This document shows positions 19,176 to 30,727 of a stretch of DNA of 64,000 bases, in pieces. Below the pieces are notes generated by a model. That model saw nothing but the letters and a program-made list of their open reading frames with translations. It made no database searches and was not told the origin of the DNA. Position 1 is the stretch's first letter. Each line of letters begins with the position of its first letter. Both the position numbers and the translations under genes were made by a program. The DNA is from Acidovorax sp. RAC01 (GTDB taxonomy: Bacteria; Pseudomonadota; Gammaproteobacteria; Burkholderiales; Burkholderiaceae_C): positions 1,937,001-2,001,000 of the forward strand of contig NZ_CP016447.1 in the NCBI RefSeq assembly GCF_001714725.1. Reading direction: 5' to 3'.

Positions 19176-19553
19176 ATGCCAACCATCAATCAACTGGTCC
19201 GTCAGGGGCGCGAGGTCGAAAAGACCAAGTCCAAGAGCCCTGCGATGGAAAACTCTCCACAGCGCCGTGGCGTGTGCACCCGTGTGTACACCACGACGCC
19301 TAAGAAGCCTAACTCCGCTCTGCGTAAGGTCGCCAAGGTGCGCCTGACCAACGGTTTCGAGGTGATCTCCTACATCGGCGGTGAAGGCCACAACCTGCAG
19401 GAACACAGCGTGGTGCTGGTTCGCGGCGGTCGTGTCAAGGACTTGCCCGGTGTGCGTTACCACATCGTGCGTGGTTCGCTCGACTTGCAAGGCGTGAAAG
19501 ACCGCAAGCAGTCGCGCTCCAAGTACGGCGCCAAGAAGCCAAAGGCCAAGTAA
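19176..19553 (+). CDS. rpsL: 30S ribosomal protein S12
   Basis: The 125-residue protein matches S12 throughout, with the conserved [19 protein letters not shown] and [13 protein letters not shown] loops near the decoding centre. The streptomycin-relevant lysines in KKPNS and in the [12 protein letters not shown] loop are wild type. It is the first gene of the str operon, followed by rpsG. Confidence 0.98.
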   Translation: MPTINQLVRQGREVEKTKSKSPAMENSPQRRGVCTRVYTTTPKKPNSALRKVAKVRLTNGFEVISYIGGEGHNLQEHSVVLVRGGRVKDLPGVRYHIVRGSLDLQGVKDRKQSRSKYGAKKPKAK

Positions 19554-19724
19554 GCCCTGGTTTTTCGGTCCAAAGAATTTTCGGTGCTGTTTCCCGCGTG
19601 GCGCGGTGATCCAGCGTAGTGACCCCAAGCGCAAATGTCTTGCGTGGGTCGAGTAAGTGGGAGTCCTGAATGGCTCTCGCGGTGTCTGAAAAGATGCCAA
19701 CTGAAGCAAAGATAGAGGTAAAAA

Positions 19725-20198
19725 ATGCCACGTCGTCGCGAAGTCCCCAAACGTGAAATCCTGCCGGATCCCAAGTTCGGCAACGTAGAGCTGTCCAAAT
19801 TCATGAACGTGATCATGGAAGGCGGCAAAAAGGCAGTTGCAGAGCGCATCATTTACGGCGCCCTGGAACTGATCGAGAAGAAGCACCCCGACAAGGACCC
19901 TCTGGAGGCCTTCACCGTTGCCATCAACAACGTGAAGCCGATGGTGGAAGTGAAGTCCCGCCGCGTGGGCGGTGCCAACTACCAGGTGCCTGTGGAAGTG
20001 CGCCCTGTCCGTCGCCTCGCCCTGTCGATGCGCTGGATCAAGGAAGCCGCCCGCAAGCGCGGTGAAAAGTCGATGGCCCAGCGTCTGGCCAACGAGCTGC
20101 TCGAGGCCACCGAAGGCCGTGGCGGCGCCATGAAGAAGCGTGACGAAGTGCACCGTATGGCCGAAGCCAACAAGGCATTCAGCCACTTCCGCTTCTAA
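19725..20198 (+). CDS. rpsG: 30S ribosomal protein S7
   Basis: The 157-residue product matches S7, the primary 16S-binding protein of the 30S head ([20 protein letters not shown] start, [12 protein letters not shown] end). It lies 171 bases after rpsL, a longer gap than usual within the operon. In enterics S7 regulates this operon translationally; a conserved site cannot be judged here. Confidence 0.98.
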   Translation: MPRRREVPKREILPDPKFGNVELSKFMNVIMEGGKKAVAERIIYGALELIEKKHPDKDPLEAFTVAINNVKPMVEVKSRRVGGANYQVPVEVRPVRRLALSMRWIKEAARKRGEKSMAQRLANELLEATEGRGGAMKKRDEVHRMAEANKAFSHFRF

Positions 20199-20230
20199 GC
20201 AAATCGACGACTCGCATCGTCGCCAAGCGC

Positions 20231-20260
20231 AAGGCTGCCGGCATTTTTGCCTGCAGCCTT
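20231..20260 (+). other. Hairpin between rpsG and fusA
   Basis: AAGGCTGC at 20231-20238 pairs with GCAGCCTT at 20253-20260, with GGC/GCC continuing the stem after one mismatch and an ATTTTT loop. It has no following T run, so a processing or regulatory hairpin is more likely than a terminator. Confidence 0.4.
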
Positions 20261-20352
20261 GTGGCGATTGAGGCGGTCACAAAATTGACGGATGGCTGCG
20301 CCACAGTGCGGTTCCGTCTCCCCAAACAAAACGACCCATCCAAGGATCCACC

Positions 20353-22455
20353 ATGGCTCGCAATACCCCCATCGAGCGCTACCGCAATATCGGTATCTCG
20401 GCCCACATTGACGCTGGCAAGACCACGACCACCGAACGCATCCTGTTCTACACGGGCGTGAGCCACAAGATTGGCGAAGTGCACGATGGCGCTGCCACCA
20501 TGGACTGGATGGAGCAGGAGCAAGAGCGCGGCATCACGATCACCTCGGCTGCCACGACCTGCTTCTGGAAGGGCATGGACAACACGTATCCAGAGCACCG
20601 TTTCAACATCATCGACACCCCCGGCCACGTGGACTTCACCATTGAAGTGGAGCGTTCCATGCGCGTGCTGGACGGCGCCTGCATGGTGTACTGCGCCGTG
20701 GGTGGTGTGCAGCCCCAGTCGGAAACCGTCTGGCGCCAGGCCAACAAGTACAAGGTGCCACGTCTGGCCTTTGTGAACAAGATGGACCGCACCGGTGCCA
20801 ACTTCTTCAAGGTCTATGACCAGATGAAGCTGCGCCTGAAGGCCAACCCCGTGCCCGTCGTGATCCCGATCGGCGCCGAAGACAAGTTCACCGGCGTGGT
20901 GGACCTGCTCAAGATGAAGGCCATCATCTGGGACGAAGCTTCGCAGGGCATGAAGTTCAACTACGAAGAAATCCCGGCTGACCTGGTGGAGTCCGCCAAG
21001 GAGTGGCGCGAGAAGATGGTGGAAGCCGCTGCTGAAGCCTCTGAAGAGCTGATGAACAAGTACCTCGAAGAGGGCGACCTCTCCGAGGCCGAAATCAAGC
21101 TCGGCCTGCGCACGCGCACCATTGCCACGGAAATCCACCCGATGCTGTGCGGTACCGCGTTCAAGAACAAGGGCGTGCAGCGCATGCTGGACGCCGTGAT
21201 CGACTACCTGCCAGCACCGACGGACATCCCTGACGTGACCGGCACCGACGACGACGAAAACCCCGTCACCCGCAAGGCTGACGACAGCGAGAAATTCTCT
21301 GCCCTGGCATTCAAGCTCATGACTGACCCGTTCGTGGGCCAGCTGACGTTCGTGCGCGTGTACTCGGGTGTGCTCACCAAGGGCGACACGGTCTACAACC
21401 CTATCAAGGGCAAGAAGGAGCGCATCGGCCGTATCGTGCAGATGCACGCCAACGAGCGCCAGGAAGTCGAAGAAATCCGCGCCGGTGACATCGCCGCCTG
21501 CGTGGGCCTCAAGGAAGTGACCACGGGCGAAACCCTGTGCGACGTGTCCTCGCAGATCATTCTGGAACGCATGATCTTCCCTGAGCCCGTGATCTCGCAG
21601 GCCGTGGAACCCAAGACCAAGGCCGACCAGGAAAAGATGGGCATCGCCCTGCAACGCCTGGCCGCCGAAGATCCATCCTTCCGCGTCAAGACCGACGAAG
21701 AATCCGGCCAGACCATCATTTCGGGCATGGGCGAGCTGCACCTCGAAATCATCGTGGACCGCATGAAGCGCGAATTCGGTGTGGAAGCCAACGTGGGCAA
21801 GCCGCAAGTGGCTTACCGCGAAACCATCCGCAAGACGGTCGAAGAAGCCGAAGGCAAGTTCGTGCGTCAGTCCGGCGGTAAGGGCCAGTACGGCCACGTC
21901 GTGCTCAAGATCGAACCCAACGAAGCCGGCAAGGGCATCGAGTTCGTCGACGCGATCAAGGGTGGTGTGGTTCCTCGCGAATTCATCCCGGCCGTGGAAA
22001 AGGGTATCAACGAAGCCGTCACGCAAGGCGTGCTGGCTGGCTACCCCGTGGTCGACGTCAAGGTCACGCTGCACTTCGGTTCGTACCACGATGTGGACTC
22101 GAACGAACTCGCGTTCAAGATGGCCGCCATCTTCGGCTTCAAGGAAGGCTGCAAGAAGGCCGGTCCGGTCATTCTGGAACCCATGATGGCCGTGGAAGTG
22201 GAAACGCCTGAAGACTACGCCGGCAACGTGATGGGCGACCTGTCCAGCCGCCGCGGCATGGTGCAGGGCATGGACGACATCCCGGGCGGCGGCAAGGCCA
22301 TCCGTGCTGAAGTTCCCCTGTCGGAAATGTTCGGCTACTCCACGACCCTGCGTTCCGCAACGCAAGGCCGTGCCACGTACTCGATGGAATTCAAGCACTA
22401 CAGCGAAGCACCTCGCAATGTGTCCGAAGCCATCATGGCTTCCCGCGCCAAGTAA
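20353..22455 (+). CDS. fusA: Translation elongation factor G
   Basis: The 700-residue GTPase drives translocation. The P loop [15 protein letters not shown], the switch-[11 protein letters not shown] and NKMD motifs are intact, followed by domains II to V ([23 protein letters not shown] near the C-terminus). Length is standard. AAGGATCCACC precedes the ATG. It is the third gene of the str operon. Confidence 0.98.
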   Translation: MARNTPIERYRNIGISAHIDAGKTTTTERILFYTGVSHKIGEVHDGAATMDWMEQEQERGITITSAATTCFWKGMDNTYPEHRFNIIDTPGHVDFTIEVERSMRVLDGACMVYCAVGGVQPQSETVWRQANKYKVPRLAFVNKMDRTGANFFKVYDQMKLRLKANPVPVVIPIGAEDKFTGVVDLLKMKAIIWDEASQGMKFNYEEIPADLVESAKEWREKMVEAAAEASEELMNKYLEEGDLSEAEIKLGLRTRTIATEIHPMLCGTAFKNKGVQRMLDAVIDYLPAPTDIPDVTGTDDDENPVTRKADDSEKFSALAFKLMTDPFVGQLTFVRVYSGVLTKGDTVYNPIKGKKERIGRIVQMHANERQEVEEIRAGDIAACVGLKEVTTGETLCDVSSQIILERMIFPEPVISQAVEPKTKADQEKMGIALQRLAAEDPSFRVKTDEESGQTIISGMGELHLEIIVDRMKREFGVEANVGKPQVAYRETIRKTVEEAEGKFVRQSGGKGQYGHVVLKIEPNEAGKGIEFVDAIKGGVVPREFIPAVEKGINEAVTQGVLAGYPVVDVKVTLHFGSYHDVDSNELAFKMAAIFGFKEGCKKAGPVILEPMMAVEVETPEDYAGNVMGDLSSRRGMVQGMDDIPGGGKAIRAEVPLSEMFGYSTTLRSATQGRATYSMEFKHYSEAPRNVSEAIMASRAK

Positions 22456-22496
22456 GGTGCCCGGCAAGTCCTGCTGCGGCAGGCCTTGCCAGCGGC

Positions 22497-22563
22497 TTTT
22501 GAAGCCAAAAATGCCTCCAGCGCTTGCTCATCTTGCGCTGGATGCTATTGAATAAGTAGCAAG
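22497..22563. repeat. Dispersed ~65-bp repeat, copy 5, inside the str operon
   Basis: TTTTGAAGCCAAAAATGCC, TCCAGCGCTTG, a partner GCGCTGGA and TGCTATTGAATAAGTAGCA give an almost complete element with two internal palindromes. It lies between fusA and tuf, so it is transcribed with the operon. Confidence 0.75.
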
Positions 22564-22674
22564 ATTCTTGCAATCTGCGACCCGGTGCCGTCCTGTTGCC
22601 CTGTGCGGGACGAATCAGCAATCGGGTGCAGACGTTAAACCCTGACACAGGCACTGCTCTTTGGAGTTCTGAAA

Positions 22675-23865
<1,191 letters not shown>

Positions 23866-23891
23866 TCTTTAAGCAGAACAAGGAACTCGCC

Positions 23892-24203
23892 ATGTCCAAG
23901 CAAAAAATCCGCATCCGCCTGAAGGCTTTCGATTACAAGCTGATCGACCAGTCCGCTGCCGAGATCGTTGACACCGCCAAGCGCACCGGCGCCATCGTCA
24001 AGGGCCCCGTGCCACTGCCGACGCGCATGAAGCGCTTCGACATCCTGCGCTCGCCGCACGTCAACAAGACCAGCCGCGACCAGCTCGAAATCCGTACGCA
24101 CCAGCGTCTGATGGACATCGTCGATCCCACGGACAAAACTGTGGACGCGCTGATGAAGCTCGACCTGCCCGCAGGCGTGGACGTCGAAATCAAGCTGCAG
24201 TAA
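23892..24203 (+). CDS. rpsJ: 30S ribosomal protein S10
   Basis: The 103-residue protein matches S10/NusE ([19 protein letters not shown], then [35 protein letters not shown]). S10 also acts in antitermination. It starts 26 bases after tuf, so it is read with the str transcript; the next gene has an extra promoter. Confidence 0.98.
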   Translation: MSKQKIRIRLKAFDYKLIDQSAAEIVDTAKRTGAIVKGPVPLPTRMKRFDILRSPHVNKTSRDQLEIRTHQRLMDIVDPTDKTVDALMKLDLPAGVDVEIKLQ

Positions 24204-24255
24204 TGGCTTTTGCAGGGTGGCCCGTCCACCCTGCATCGTCGAAGATGGCGCGAAC

Positions 24256-24284
24256 TTGCTTGAAAAAGCAGTTCGCGTTATACT
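24256..24284 (+). promoter_or_regulatory. Internal sigma-70 promoter before rplC
   Basis: TTGCTT (24256-24261) and TATACT (24279-24284) are 17 bases apart, a near-consensus pair. It lies in the 214-base gap between rpsJ and rplC and should give the S10 genes their own transcript. Confidence 0.7.
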
Positions 24285-24417
24285 TTTGGGCTTCGCCCGA
24301 TTTTTTGCCTTTGCAGGCGCTTGATCGGTCGGAGTTTTATTAACCTTCTTTCATGCACGCAAGTGCAAACGCCGCAGCCAATTGAAGTTGCGGCGGTGGA
24401 AGTTTTGGAGAAAACCA

Positions 24418-25092
24418 ATGAGTCTGAGCAACTCCCTCGGGTTGCTGGGTCGCAAAGTGGGCATGATGCGTCTGTTCACCGATGATGGGGACGCAGTGCC
24501 TGTCACGGTGGTGGATGTGTCCAACAACCGCGTTACCCAGGTCAAAACCCAAGAGAACGATGGCTACGTGGCCCTGCAGGTCACGTTCGGTTCGCGCAAA
24601 GCATCGCGCGTGACCAAGCCACAAGCCGGCCACCTTGCCAAGGCAGGTGTGGAAGCCGGTGAAATCATCCAGGAATTCCGCGTGACCGCTGACACCGCTG
24701 GCAAGTACGCCGCGGGTGCAGCTGTGCCTGTGACGGACGTGTTTGCTGTGGGCCAGAAGGTCGACGTGCAAGGCACCTCCATCGGTAAGGGCTACGCCGG
24801 TACCATCAAGCGCCACAACATGAGCTCGCAGCGCGCGTCGCACGGTAACAGCCGTTCGCACAACGTGCCTGGCTCGATCGGTATGGCACAGGACCCAGGT
24901 CGTGTGTTCCCCGGCAAGCGCATGACGGGCCACCTTGGCGACGTCACCAAGACCACGCAAAACCTCGATGTCATCCGCATCGACGAAGCGCGTCAACTGC
25001 TCTTGATCAAGGGCGCTATTCCGGGCTCCAAGGGTGGGTTCGTGACGGTGCGTCCTGCGGTCAAGGCCAAAGCCTCCAAAGGAGCGAACTAA
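24418..25092 (+). CDS. rplC: 50S ribosomal protein L3
   Basis: The 224-residue protein matches L3 ([14 protein letters not shown] start, [36 protein letters not shown] core loop). TTTTGGAG precedes the ATG at 24418, so the 12-residue upstream in-frame extension is not used. Its TAA overlaps the ATG of rplD by one base. Confidence 0.97.
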   Translation: MSLSNSLGLLGRKVGMMRLFTDDGDAVPVTVVDVSNNRVTQVKTQENDGYVALQVTFGSRKASRVTKPQAGHLAKAGVEAGEIIQEFRVTADTAGKYAAGAAVPVTDVFAVGQKVDVQGTSIGKGYAGTIKRHNMSSQRASHGNSRSHNVPGSIGMAQDPGRVFPGKRMTGHLGDVTKTTQNLDVIRIDEARQLLLIKGAIPGSKGGFVTVRPAVKAKASKGAN

Positions 25093-25712
25093 TGCAGCTC
25101 GAACTCCTGAATGACCAGGGCCAGAGCGCATCCAAGCTGGATGTGCCCGAAACCGTGTTCGGTCGTGAATACAACGAAGATCTGGTTCACCAGATCGTGG
25201 TGGCCTACCAGGCCAACGCGCGTCAGGGCACCCGTGCCCAGAAGGACCGCGAGCAAGTCCGTCACTCGACCAAGAAGCCTTTCAAGCAAAAGGGTACGGG
25301 TAACGCACGTGCAGGTATGACTTCCTCGCCTCTGTGGCGTGGGGGCGGTCGGATTTTCCCGAACATGCCTGACGAAAACTTCACGCAGAAGATCAACAAG
25401 AAGATGTACCGCGCCGGCATGTCTGCGATCCTGTCGCAGCTGGCCCGCGAAGGTCGTCTGGCCGTGGTCGACTCCCTGAAGCTGGACTCGCCCAAGACCA
25501 AGGTGCTCGCCGACAAGTTCAAGGCGATGAACCTGCAATCGGTGATGGTGATCGCCGATGAAGTGGACGAAAACCTGTACCTTGCTTCGCGCAATCTGGT
25601 GAACGTGCTCGTCGTTGAGCCCCGTTACGCCGATCCCGTGTCGCTGGTGCGTTTCAAGAAAGTGCTCGTCACCAAGGGTGCGATCGACAAACTCAAGGAG
25701 ATGTTCGCATGA
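25092..25712 (+). CDS. rplD: 50S ribosomal protein L4
   Basis: The 206-residue protein matches L4, with the exit-tunnel loop ([31 protein letters not shown]) intact. Its ATG overlaps the rplC stop and its end overlaps rplW (ATGA), so the three are translationally coupled. In E. coli L4 represses this operon; I see no clear leader equivalent here. Confidence 0.97.
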   Translation: MQLELLNDQGQSASKLDVPETVFGREYNEDLVHQIVVAYQANARQGTRAQKDREQVRHSTKKPFKQKGTGNARAGMTSSPLWRGGGRIFPNMPDENFTQKINKKMYRAGMSAILSQLAREGRLAVVDSLKLDSPKTKVLADKFKAMNLQSVMVIADEVDENLYLASRNLVNVLVVEPRYADPVSLVRFKKVLVTKGAIDKLKEMFA

Positions 25713-26023
25713 GCACACTCAAGTTTGACGAAGGTCGTCTGATGCAGGTTCTGGTCGCTCCCATCGTGTCCGAGAAGGCCACCATGGTTGCCGAGAAGTC
25801 CAATGCTGTGACGTTCAAGGTGCTGCAGAACGCTACCAAGCCAGAAATCAAGGCCGCTGTGGAATTGATGTTCAAGGTCGAGGTCAAGGGCGTCTCTGTG
25901 GTGAACACCAAAGGCAAGACCAAGCGCTTCGGCAAGACCGTGGGCCGCCGCGACAATGTTCGCAAGGCTTACGTCACGCTGCAGCCTGGCCAAGAGCTGA
26001 ACCTCTCCGGGGAGGCCGCGTAA
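25709..26023 (+). CDS. rplW: 50S ribosomal protein L23
   Basis: The 104-residue protein matches L23 ([28 protein letters not shown], then [20 protein letters not shown]). It sits at the tunnel exit and docks trigger factor and SRP. The start overlaps the rplD stop by four bases. Confidence 0.97.
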   Translation: MSTLKFDEGRLMQVLVAPIVSEKATMVAEKSNAVTFKVLQNATKPEIKAAVELMFKVEVKGVSVVNTKGKTKRFGKTVGRRDNVRKAYVTLQPGQELNLSGEAA

Positions 26024-26025
26024 TC

Positions 26026-26850
26026 ATGGCTGTCATCAAGATGAAACCCACTTCGCCCGGCCAACGTGCCGTGGTGAAGGTTACCCGTGACCACCTGTAC
26101 AAGGGTGAAGCGTACGCCCCCCTGCTGGAGCCTCAGTTCCAGAAGGCAGGCCGTAACAACAACGGTCACATCACCACCCGCCACAAGGGCGGTGGTCACA
26201 AGCACCACTACCGCGTGGTGGACTTCAAGCGCAACAAGGACGGCATTCCAGCCAAGGTTGAGCGCATCGAGTACGACCCGAACCGTACGGCTCACATCGC
26301 TCTGGTGTGCTACGCCGACGGCGAGCGCCGCTACATCATCGCTCCCCGCAATCTGGAAGTGGGCGCAACCCTGCTGTCCGGTTCGGAAGCCCCGATCCGC
26401 GCTGGCAACACGCTGCCTATCCGCAACATCCCCGTGGGTTCGACCATCCACTGCATCGAGCTCAAGCCCGGTGCCGGTGCACAGATCGCACGCTCGGCCG
26501 GTGCTTCGGCAACGCTGCTGGCCCGCGAAGGCGTTTACGCCCAGGTGCGCATGCGCTCCGGCGAAGTGCGCAAGATCCACATCGAATGCCGCGCCACCAT
26601 TGGTGAAGTGGCCAACGAAGAGCACAGCCTGCGCCAACTGGGCAAGGCCGGTGTGAAGCGCTGGATGGGTATTCGTCCTACGGTTCGCGGCGTGGCCATG
26701 AACCCTGTGGATCACCCTCACGGTGGTGGCGAAGGCCGCACCGGCGAAGGCCGCCATGCAGTCGATCCTTGGGGCAATCTGACCAAGGGTTATCGCACCC
26801 GTAACAACAAGCGCACACAGATCATGATCGTGTCGCGTCGCAAGAAGTAA
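26026..26850 (+). CDS. rplB: 50S ribosomal protein L2
   Basis: The 274-residue protein matches L2, needed for peptidyl transfer and subunit association. The C-terminal signature [25 protein letters not shown], with its conserved His, is intact. It begins two bases after rplW. Confidence 0.98.
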   Translation: MAVIKMKPTSPGQRAVVKVTRDHLYKGEAYAPLLEPQFQKAGRNNNGHITTRHKGGGHKHHYRVVDFKRNKDGIPAKVERIEYDPNRTAHIALVCYADGERRYIIAPRNLEVGATLLSGSEAPIRAGNTLPIRNIPVGSTIHCIELKPGAGAQIARSAGASATLLAREGVYAQVRMRSGEVRKIHIECRATIGEVANEEHSLRQLGKAGVKRWMGIRPTVRGVAMNPVDHPHGGGEGRTGEGRHAVDPWGNLTKGYRTRNNKRTQIMIVSRRKK

Positions 26851-26860
26851 GGGGTAACAG

Positions 26861-27136
26861 ATGACTCGCTCTCTCAAAAAGGGTCCATTTGTTGACCATC
26901 ACTTGCTGGCCAAGGTCGAAAAGGCCGTTGCCACCAAGGATAAGAAGCCAGTGAAGACCTGGTCGCGTCGCTCCATGGTTCTGCCCGAGTTCATCGGTCT
27001 GACCATTGCCGTGCACAACGGCAAGCAGCACGTACCTGTCTACGTTACCGACCAGATGGTGGGCCACAAGCTCGGCGAATTCGCCCTGACGCGCACCTTC
27101 AAGGGTCACCCCGCTGACAAAAAAGCGAAGAAGTAA
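26861..27136 (+). CDS. rpsS: 30S ribosomal protein S19
   Basis: The 91-residue protein matches S19 ([37 protein letters not shown]). It binds the 30S head with S13. Spacing to rplB and rplV is about 10 bases on each side. Confidence 0.97.
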   Translation: MTRSLKKGPFVDHHLLAKVEKAVATKDKKPVKTWSRRSMVLPEFIGLTIAVHNGKQHVPVYVTDQMVGHKLGEFALTRTFKGHPADKKAKK

Positions 27137-27145
27137 GGAACGACC

Positions 27146-27478
27146 ATGTCTGAAACACGTGCAGTCCTCCGGGGCGTCCGTCTGTCGGTCGACAAGGGCC
27201 GTCTGGTCGCTGATCTGATCCGCGGCAAGAAGGTGGACCAGGCTCTGAACATCCTGACATTCACGCAGAAAAAAGCTGCGGGCATCGTCAAGAAGGTTCT
27301 GGAGTCGGCCATCGCCAACGCCGAACACAACGATGGCGCTGACATCGACGAACTGAAGGTCAAGACCATCTACGTCGAACAAGGCACCACGCTCAAGCGC
27401 TTCACCGCGCGCGCCAAAGGCCGCGGCAACCGCATCAGCAAGCCCACGTGCCATGTGTACGTGACGGTTGGCAACTAA
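27146..27478 (+). CDS. rplV: 50S ribosomal protein L22
   Basis: The 110-residue protein matches L22, including the tunnel-lining hairpin ending in [20 protein letters not shown]. Length is standard and the spacing to the neighbours is tight. Confidence 0.97.
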   Translation: MSETRAVLRGVRLSVDKGRLVADLIRGKKVDQALNILTFTQKKAAGIVKKVLESAIANAEHNDGADIDELKVKTIYVEQGTTLKRFTARAKGRGNRISKPTCHVYVTVGN

Positions 27479-27493
27479 AGGCTCGGGAAGACT

Positions 27494-28378
27494 ATGGGAC
27501 AGAAAATCCATCCTACCGGCTTCCGCCTTGCGGTCAGCCGCAACTGGTCCAGCCGTTGGTACGCCAGCAACCGCGACTTCGCGGGCATGCTGGCCGAAGA
27601 CATCAAGGTGCGCGAGTACCTGAAGGCCAAGCTCAAGAACGCGGCTGTGTCGCGCATCCTGATCGAGCGTCCTGCCAAGAACGCCCGCATCACGATTTAC
27701 TCGGCACGTCCTGGGGTCGTGATCGGCAAGAAGGGCGAAGACATCGAGAACCTCAAGAAGGAACTCGCTGCTCGCCTGGGCGTGCCCGTCGCAGTGAACA
27801 TCGAAGAAGTGCGCAAGCCTGAAATCGATGCCAAGCTGATCGCCGACAGCATCACGCAACAGCTCGAAAAGCGGATCATGTTCCGCCGTGCCATGAAGCG
27901 CGCCATGCAGAACGCCATGCGTCTGGGTGCCCAGGGCATCAAGATCATGTCGTCCGGCCGTCTGAACGGTATCGAAATCGCTCGTTGCGAGTGGTACCGT
28001 GAAGGCCGCGTGCCACTTCACACCCTGCGCGCCGACATCGACTACGGTACTTCTGAAGCCAAGACCACCTACGGCGTGATCGGCGTGAAGGTCTGGGTCT
28101 ACAAGGGTGACACGCTGGGTCGCAACGACCTTCCAGCCGTGGAGACGCCTCGTCCAGACGAAGAGCGTCGCCCACGTGGCCCACGCCGTGATGGCCGCCC
28201 AGGTGGCGATCGTCCAGGCGCAGGCCGTGGAGCCCCACGTCGTCCAGTCGGTGGTAACACCGCTCCGGCCGACGGCAGCGACAAGCCAGCCGAAGCTGGT
28301 GGCGCTGATAACACCGCCGTTAAGCGCGTACGCAAAGTCGCCGCGCCCGCTACAGCAGCGGACGGCAAAGGAGAATAA
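27494..28378 (+). CDS. rpsC: 30S ribosomal protein S3 with long C-terminal tail
   Basis: The first 220 residues match S3 (KH domain [20 protein letters not shown], mRNA-entry residues). The protein runs to 294 residues, about 60 more than the E. coli form. The extra tail is rich in Arg, Pro and Gly ([18 protein letters not shown]...) and then Ala/Asp/Lys, and looks disordered. Extended tails of this kind are, as I recall, common in Burkholderiales. Confidence 0.96.
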   Translation: MGQKIHPTGFRLAVSRNWSSRWYASNRDFAGMLAEDIKVREYLKAKLKNAAVSRILIERPAKNARITIYSARPGVVIGKKGEDIENLKKELAARLGVPVAVNIEEVRKPEIDAKLIADSITQQLEKRIMFRRAMKRAMQNAMRLGAQGIKIMSSGRLNGIEIARCEWYREGRVPLHTLRADIDYGTSEAKTTYGVIGVKVWVYKGDTLGRNDLPAVETPRPDEERRPRGPRRDGRPGGDRPGAGRGAPRRPVGGNTAPADGSDKPAEAGGADNTAVKRVRKVAAPATAADGKGE

Positions 28379-28380
28379 CT

Positions 28381-28797
28381 ATGCTGCAACCTGCTCGCCG
28401 CAAATACCGCAAGGAGCAAAAGGGCCGTAACACTGGCGTCGCAACTCGGGGTGCCTCCGTTGCGTTCGGTGATTTCGGTCTGAAGTGCACCGATCGTGGC
28501 CGTCTGACGGCCCGCCAGATCGAAGCTGCGCGCCGTGCGATTTCCCGTCACGTCAAGCGTGGCGGCCGTATCTGGATCCGCGTGTTCCCGGACAAGCCAA
28601 TCTCTACCAAGCCCGCAGAAGTGCGTATGGGTAACGGTAAGGGCAACCCCGAGTACTACGTGGCCGAAATCCAGCCCGGCAAGATCGTGTTCGAAATCGT
28701 CGGCGTGCCCGAAGAACTGGCCCGTGAAGCGTTCCGCCTGGCTGCTGCCAAGCTGCCGCTGCGCACCACGTTCGTCAGCCGTCACCTTGGCTCGTAA
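28381..28797 (+). CDS. rplP: 50S ribosomal protein L16
   Basis: The 138-residue protein matches L16 ([17 protein letters not shown] start, [21 protein letters not shown] core). It helps position tRNA at the A site. It begins two bases after rpsC. Confidence 0.97.
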   Translation: MLQPARRKYRKEQKGRNTGVATRGASVAFGDFGLKCTDRGRLTARQIEAARRAISRHVKRGGRIWIRVFPDKPISTKPAEVRMGNGKGNPEYYVAEIQPGKIVFEIVGVPEELAREAFRLAAAKLPLRTTFVSRHLGS

Positions 28798-28813
28798 TTC
28801 AGGAGAACAAGCA

Positions 28814-29008
28814 ATGAAGACTACTGAACTGCGCCAAAAAGACGTCGCCGGCATCGAAGCCGAAATCAAGGCACTGCAAAAGGCCCATTTCGGCCTGCGC
28901 ATGCAAAAGGCTACGCAGCAACTGGGTAACACCAACACGCTGCGCACCACCCGCCGCGATATCGCCCGTGCCAAGACCATTCTTGCTGAAAAGCAAGCCG
29001 CCAAGTAA
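28814..29008 (+). CDS. rpmC: 50S ribosomal protein L29
   Basis: The 64-residue protein matches L29 ([35 protein letters not shown]). AGGAG precedes the ATG at 28814. The reading frame is open further upstream inside rplP, but that part is only a shadow. Confidence 0.96.
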   Translation: MKTTELRQKDVAGIEAEIKALQKAHFGLRMQKATQQLGNTNTLRTTRRDIARAKTILAEKQAAK

Positions 29009-29017
29009 GGAGCCCAC

Positions 29018-29287
29018 ATGACGGAACCTAAAAAATCCCTCAAGCGCACCTTGGTTGGCAAGGTGGTCAGCGACAAGCGTCAAAAGACTGTGACCGTGCT
29101 GGTCGAGCGCCGTGTGAAGCACGAGCTCTACGGCAAGATCGTTGCGAAGTCGAGCAAGTACCACGCCCATGACGAAAATGGCGAGTACAAGCTGGGCGAC
29201 GTGATCGAAATCACCGAAAGCCGTCCTCTGTCGAAGACGAAGAACTGGGTTGCCACGCGCCTGGTTCAAAAGGCTGGCCTGCTGTAA
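29018..29287 (+). CDS. rpsQ: 30S ribosomal protein S17
   Basis: The 89-residue protein matches S17 ([50 protein letters not shown]). It is the last gene here. The rplN-rplX-rplE genes that usually follow are absent and a terminator comes after about 90 bases. Confidence 0.97.
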   Translation: MTEPKKSLKRTLVGKVVSDKRQKTVTVLVERRVKHELYGKIVAKSSKYHAHDENGEYKLGDVIEITESRPLSKTKNWVATRLVQKAGLL

Positions 29288-29603
29288 GCAGCGCGCCAAG
29301 CCAAGCCAAGCCAGGGCAGGCGGCTGTGCCGCCTGTAGCGAAGAGGGTGACCCCTTGGCTGCAAAGCCCATCCAGAACGACCCACAATGTGGGTCGTTTT
29401 GCTTTGTGGGCTGCGTAAGCGCTTTGGCATCAGCCATGTGACCTTTCACCGCGCGGTCAAAGCCGGGCGGGGCATGCGCGGCACGCTTGAAGGGTGTTGT
29501 GCATCCCCTATGACTTGCAGTCGCCCATCGGCCGCTTGGCAGACACGCCATCACGAACCACCATCATCCATTCATCCACCCCGTTAATTCCAAGGAGACA
29601 GCA
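29288..29603. other. Intergenic region after rpsQ
   Basis: The 316 bases contain a small GCCAA tandem (about 29296-29313) and the terminator at 29376-29398. From there to 29590 I see no gene; the end carries AAGGAG for the peroxiredoxin gene. Confidence 0.6.
29376..29404 (+). terminator. Rho-independent terminator of the S10 operon
   Basis: A perfect 10-bp stem (AACGACCCAC with GTGGGTCGTT), a 3-base loop and a following TTTT GCTTT end the ribosomal operon about 90 bases after rpsQ. Confidence 0.88.
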
Positions 29604-30119
29604 ATGATCAAAGTCGGTGACACCCTTCCAGCCAGCACCCTGATGGAGTATTCCGAAGTCGAGGGCGAGGGCTGCAGCATTGGGCCTAACCCCGTGCCGG
29701 TCGACAAGGCGACAGCCGGCAAGACCATTGCACTGTTTGCCCTGCCAGGCGCTTTCACGCCGACCTGCTCTGCCAAACACGTGCCTGGCTATGTGGAAAA
29801 GGCGGCCGAATTCAAGGCGGCGGGCGTGGACGAAATCTGGTGTGTGAGCGTGAACGACGCGTTCGTGATGGGCGCGTGGGCCCGCGACCAGAAGACGGAC
29901 GGCAAGGTGCGCATGCTGGGCGACGGCAGCGCCGCCTTTGCACAGGCCACCGGCCTCACGCTCGACCTGTCGGGCCGCGGCATGGGCTTGCGCAGCAACC
30001 GGTATTCGATGCTGGTGCGCGATGGCAAGGTCGTGACGCTGAACGTGGAAGCCCCGGGCAAGTTCGAGGTGAGCGATGCGGACACCCTGCTCGCACAGGC
30101 CAAGGCCAGCGCCGCCTGA
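29604..30119 (+). CDS. Peroxiredoxin, Prx5 type
   Basis: The 171-residue thiol peroxidase reduces hydrogen peroxide and organic peroxides. The peroxidatic cysteine is C55 in PGAFTPTCSAKHVPGY, the family signature, and the Arg in GLRSNRYSMLV completes the active site. Two other cysteines (C24 and about C80) might resolve the sulfenic acid. The reductant (glutathione/glutaredoxin or thioredoxin) is not encoded nearby. AAGGAG precedes the ATG. Confidence 0.92.
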   Translation: MIKVGDTLPASTLMEYSEVEGEGCSIGPNPVPVDKATAGKTIALFALPGAFTPTCSAKHVPGYVEKAAEFKAAGVDEIWCVSVNDAFVMGAWARDQKTDGKVRMLGDGSAAFAQATGLTLDLSGRGMGLRSNRYSMLVRDGKVVTLNVEAPGKFEVSDADTLLAQAKASAA

Positions 30120-30131
30120 AAGATCTGTGAC

Positions 30132-30195
30132 TGCTATTGAATAAATAGCGCCTTAGGCAGATGAAACGGGCGCTAGAGCCCGAAATCCTCAAAAA
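30132..30195. repeat. Dispersed ~65-bp repeat, copy 6
   Basis: TGCTATTGAATAAATAGCGC, then GGGCGCTAGAGCCC and TCAAAAA: the element in the orientation opposite to copy 5. It joins the peroxiredoxin gene to the convergent acetyltransferase gene, whose TGA stop (30189-30191) lies inside it. Confidence 0.7.
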
Positions 30196-30680
30196 AGATC
30201 GACTTTGAGGTAGTGGGCCCCGGCAATCGGGTTGTGATAGTAAGGAGGAATTTCCTCAAACCCCAGGTCGGTATACAGCGCGCGCGCCGACTCCATGTCA
30301 TCCAGCGTATCGAGCAGCACGCAGGCGTAACCCGCCTGTCGTGCGCGGTCCAGCATGGCCTCGGCCAGTTCCCGGCCCAGGCCGAACCCGCGAAACGCCT
30401 TGCGCACGTACAGGCGCTTCATCTCGCTGGCGTTGGGGTAGTCGGCCGTGTCCAGCGGACGCAGGGCGCAGCAGCCCGCCACCGACCCATCGACCACCGC
30501 CAGCAGCAGGGCTCCGCGGGGCTCGGCATAGTCGCCGGGCAGCGACGCCAGTTCGGACTCGAACCCCTGGAAGCACAGATCCACCCCAAGTGTCTCGGCG
30601 TACTCCCTGAAGATCATCCGCACCCCTTCCAGCTCGGTTGGGGTGGAAGGGCTCAGGAGCTCAATGGTCGGCTTGTCCAA
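30189..30680 (-). CDS. GNAT family N-acetyltransferase
   Basis: The protein has the acetyl-CoA binding motif RLYVRKAFRGFGLGRELAEAML (Q/RxxGxG/A type) and a C-terminal GYACVLLDTL...YTDLGFEEIPPYY segment. The substrate is unknown. The start is uncertain: the TTG at 30680 gives 163 residues, the usual size. An in-frame ATG at 30767 would overlap the end of the cytochrome b561 gene by 40 bases. No good ribosome site is seen for either. Confidence 0.8.
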   Translation of the reverse strand: MDKPTIELLSPSTPTELEGVRMIFREYAETLGVDLCFQGFESELASLPGDYAEPRGALLLAVVDGSVAGCCALRPLDTADYPNASEMKRLYVRKAFRGFGLGRELAEAMLDRARQAGYACVLLDTLDDMESARALYTDLGFEEIPPYYHNPIAGAHYLKVDLF

Positions 30681-30727
30681 AACAGGGCGGCGATAAAACG
30701 GCGGAAGGGGCAGTGTAGCGATTCTTG

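Noticed and set aside
20179..22467. A 762-codon open frame on the minus strand opposite fusA
   Set aside because: It is the mirror of a strongly conserved gene; the translation has the His-, Val- and Gly-rich make-up of antisense shadows in this GC range. The same applies to frames opposite atpAGD, tuf and ptsI.
24288..24307. Attenuator hairpin after the rplC promoter
   Set aside because: GGGC-TTC-GCCC gives only four base pairs before the T run, too weak to support.
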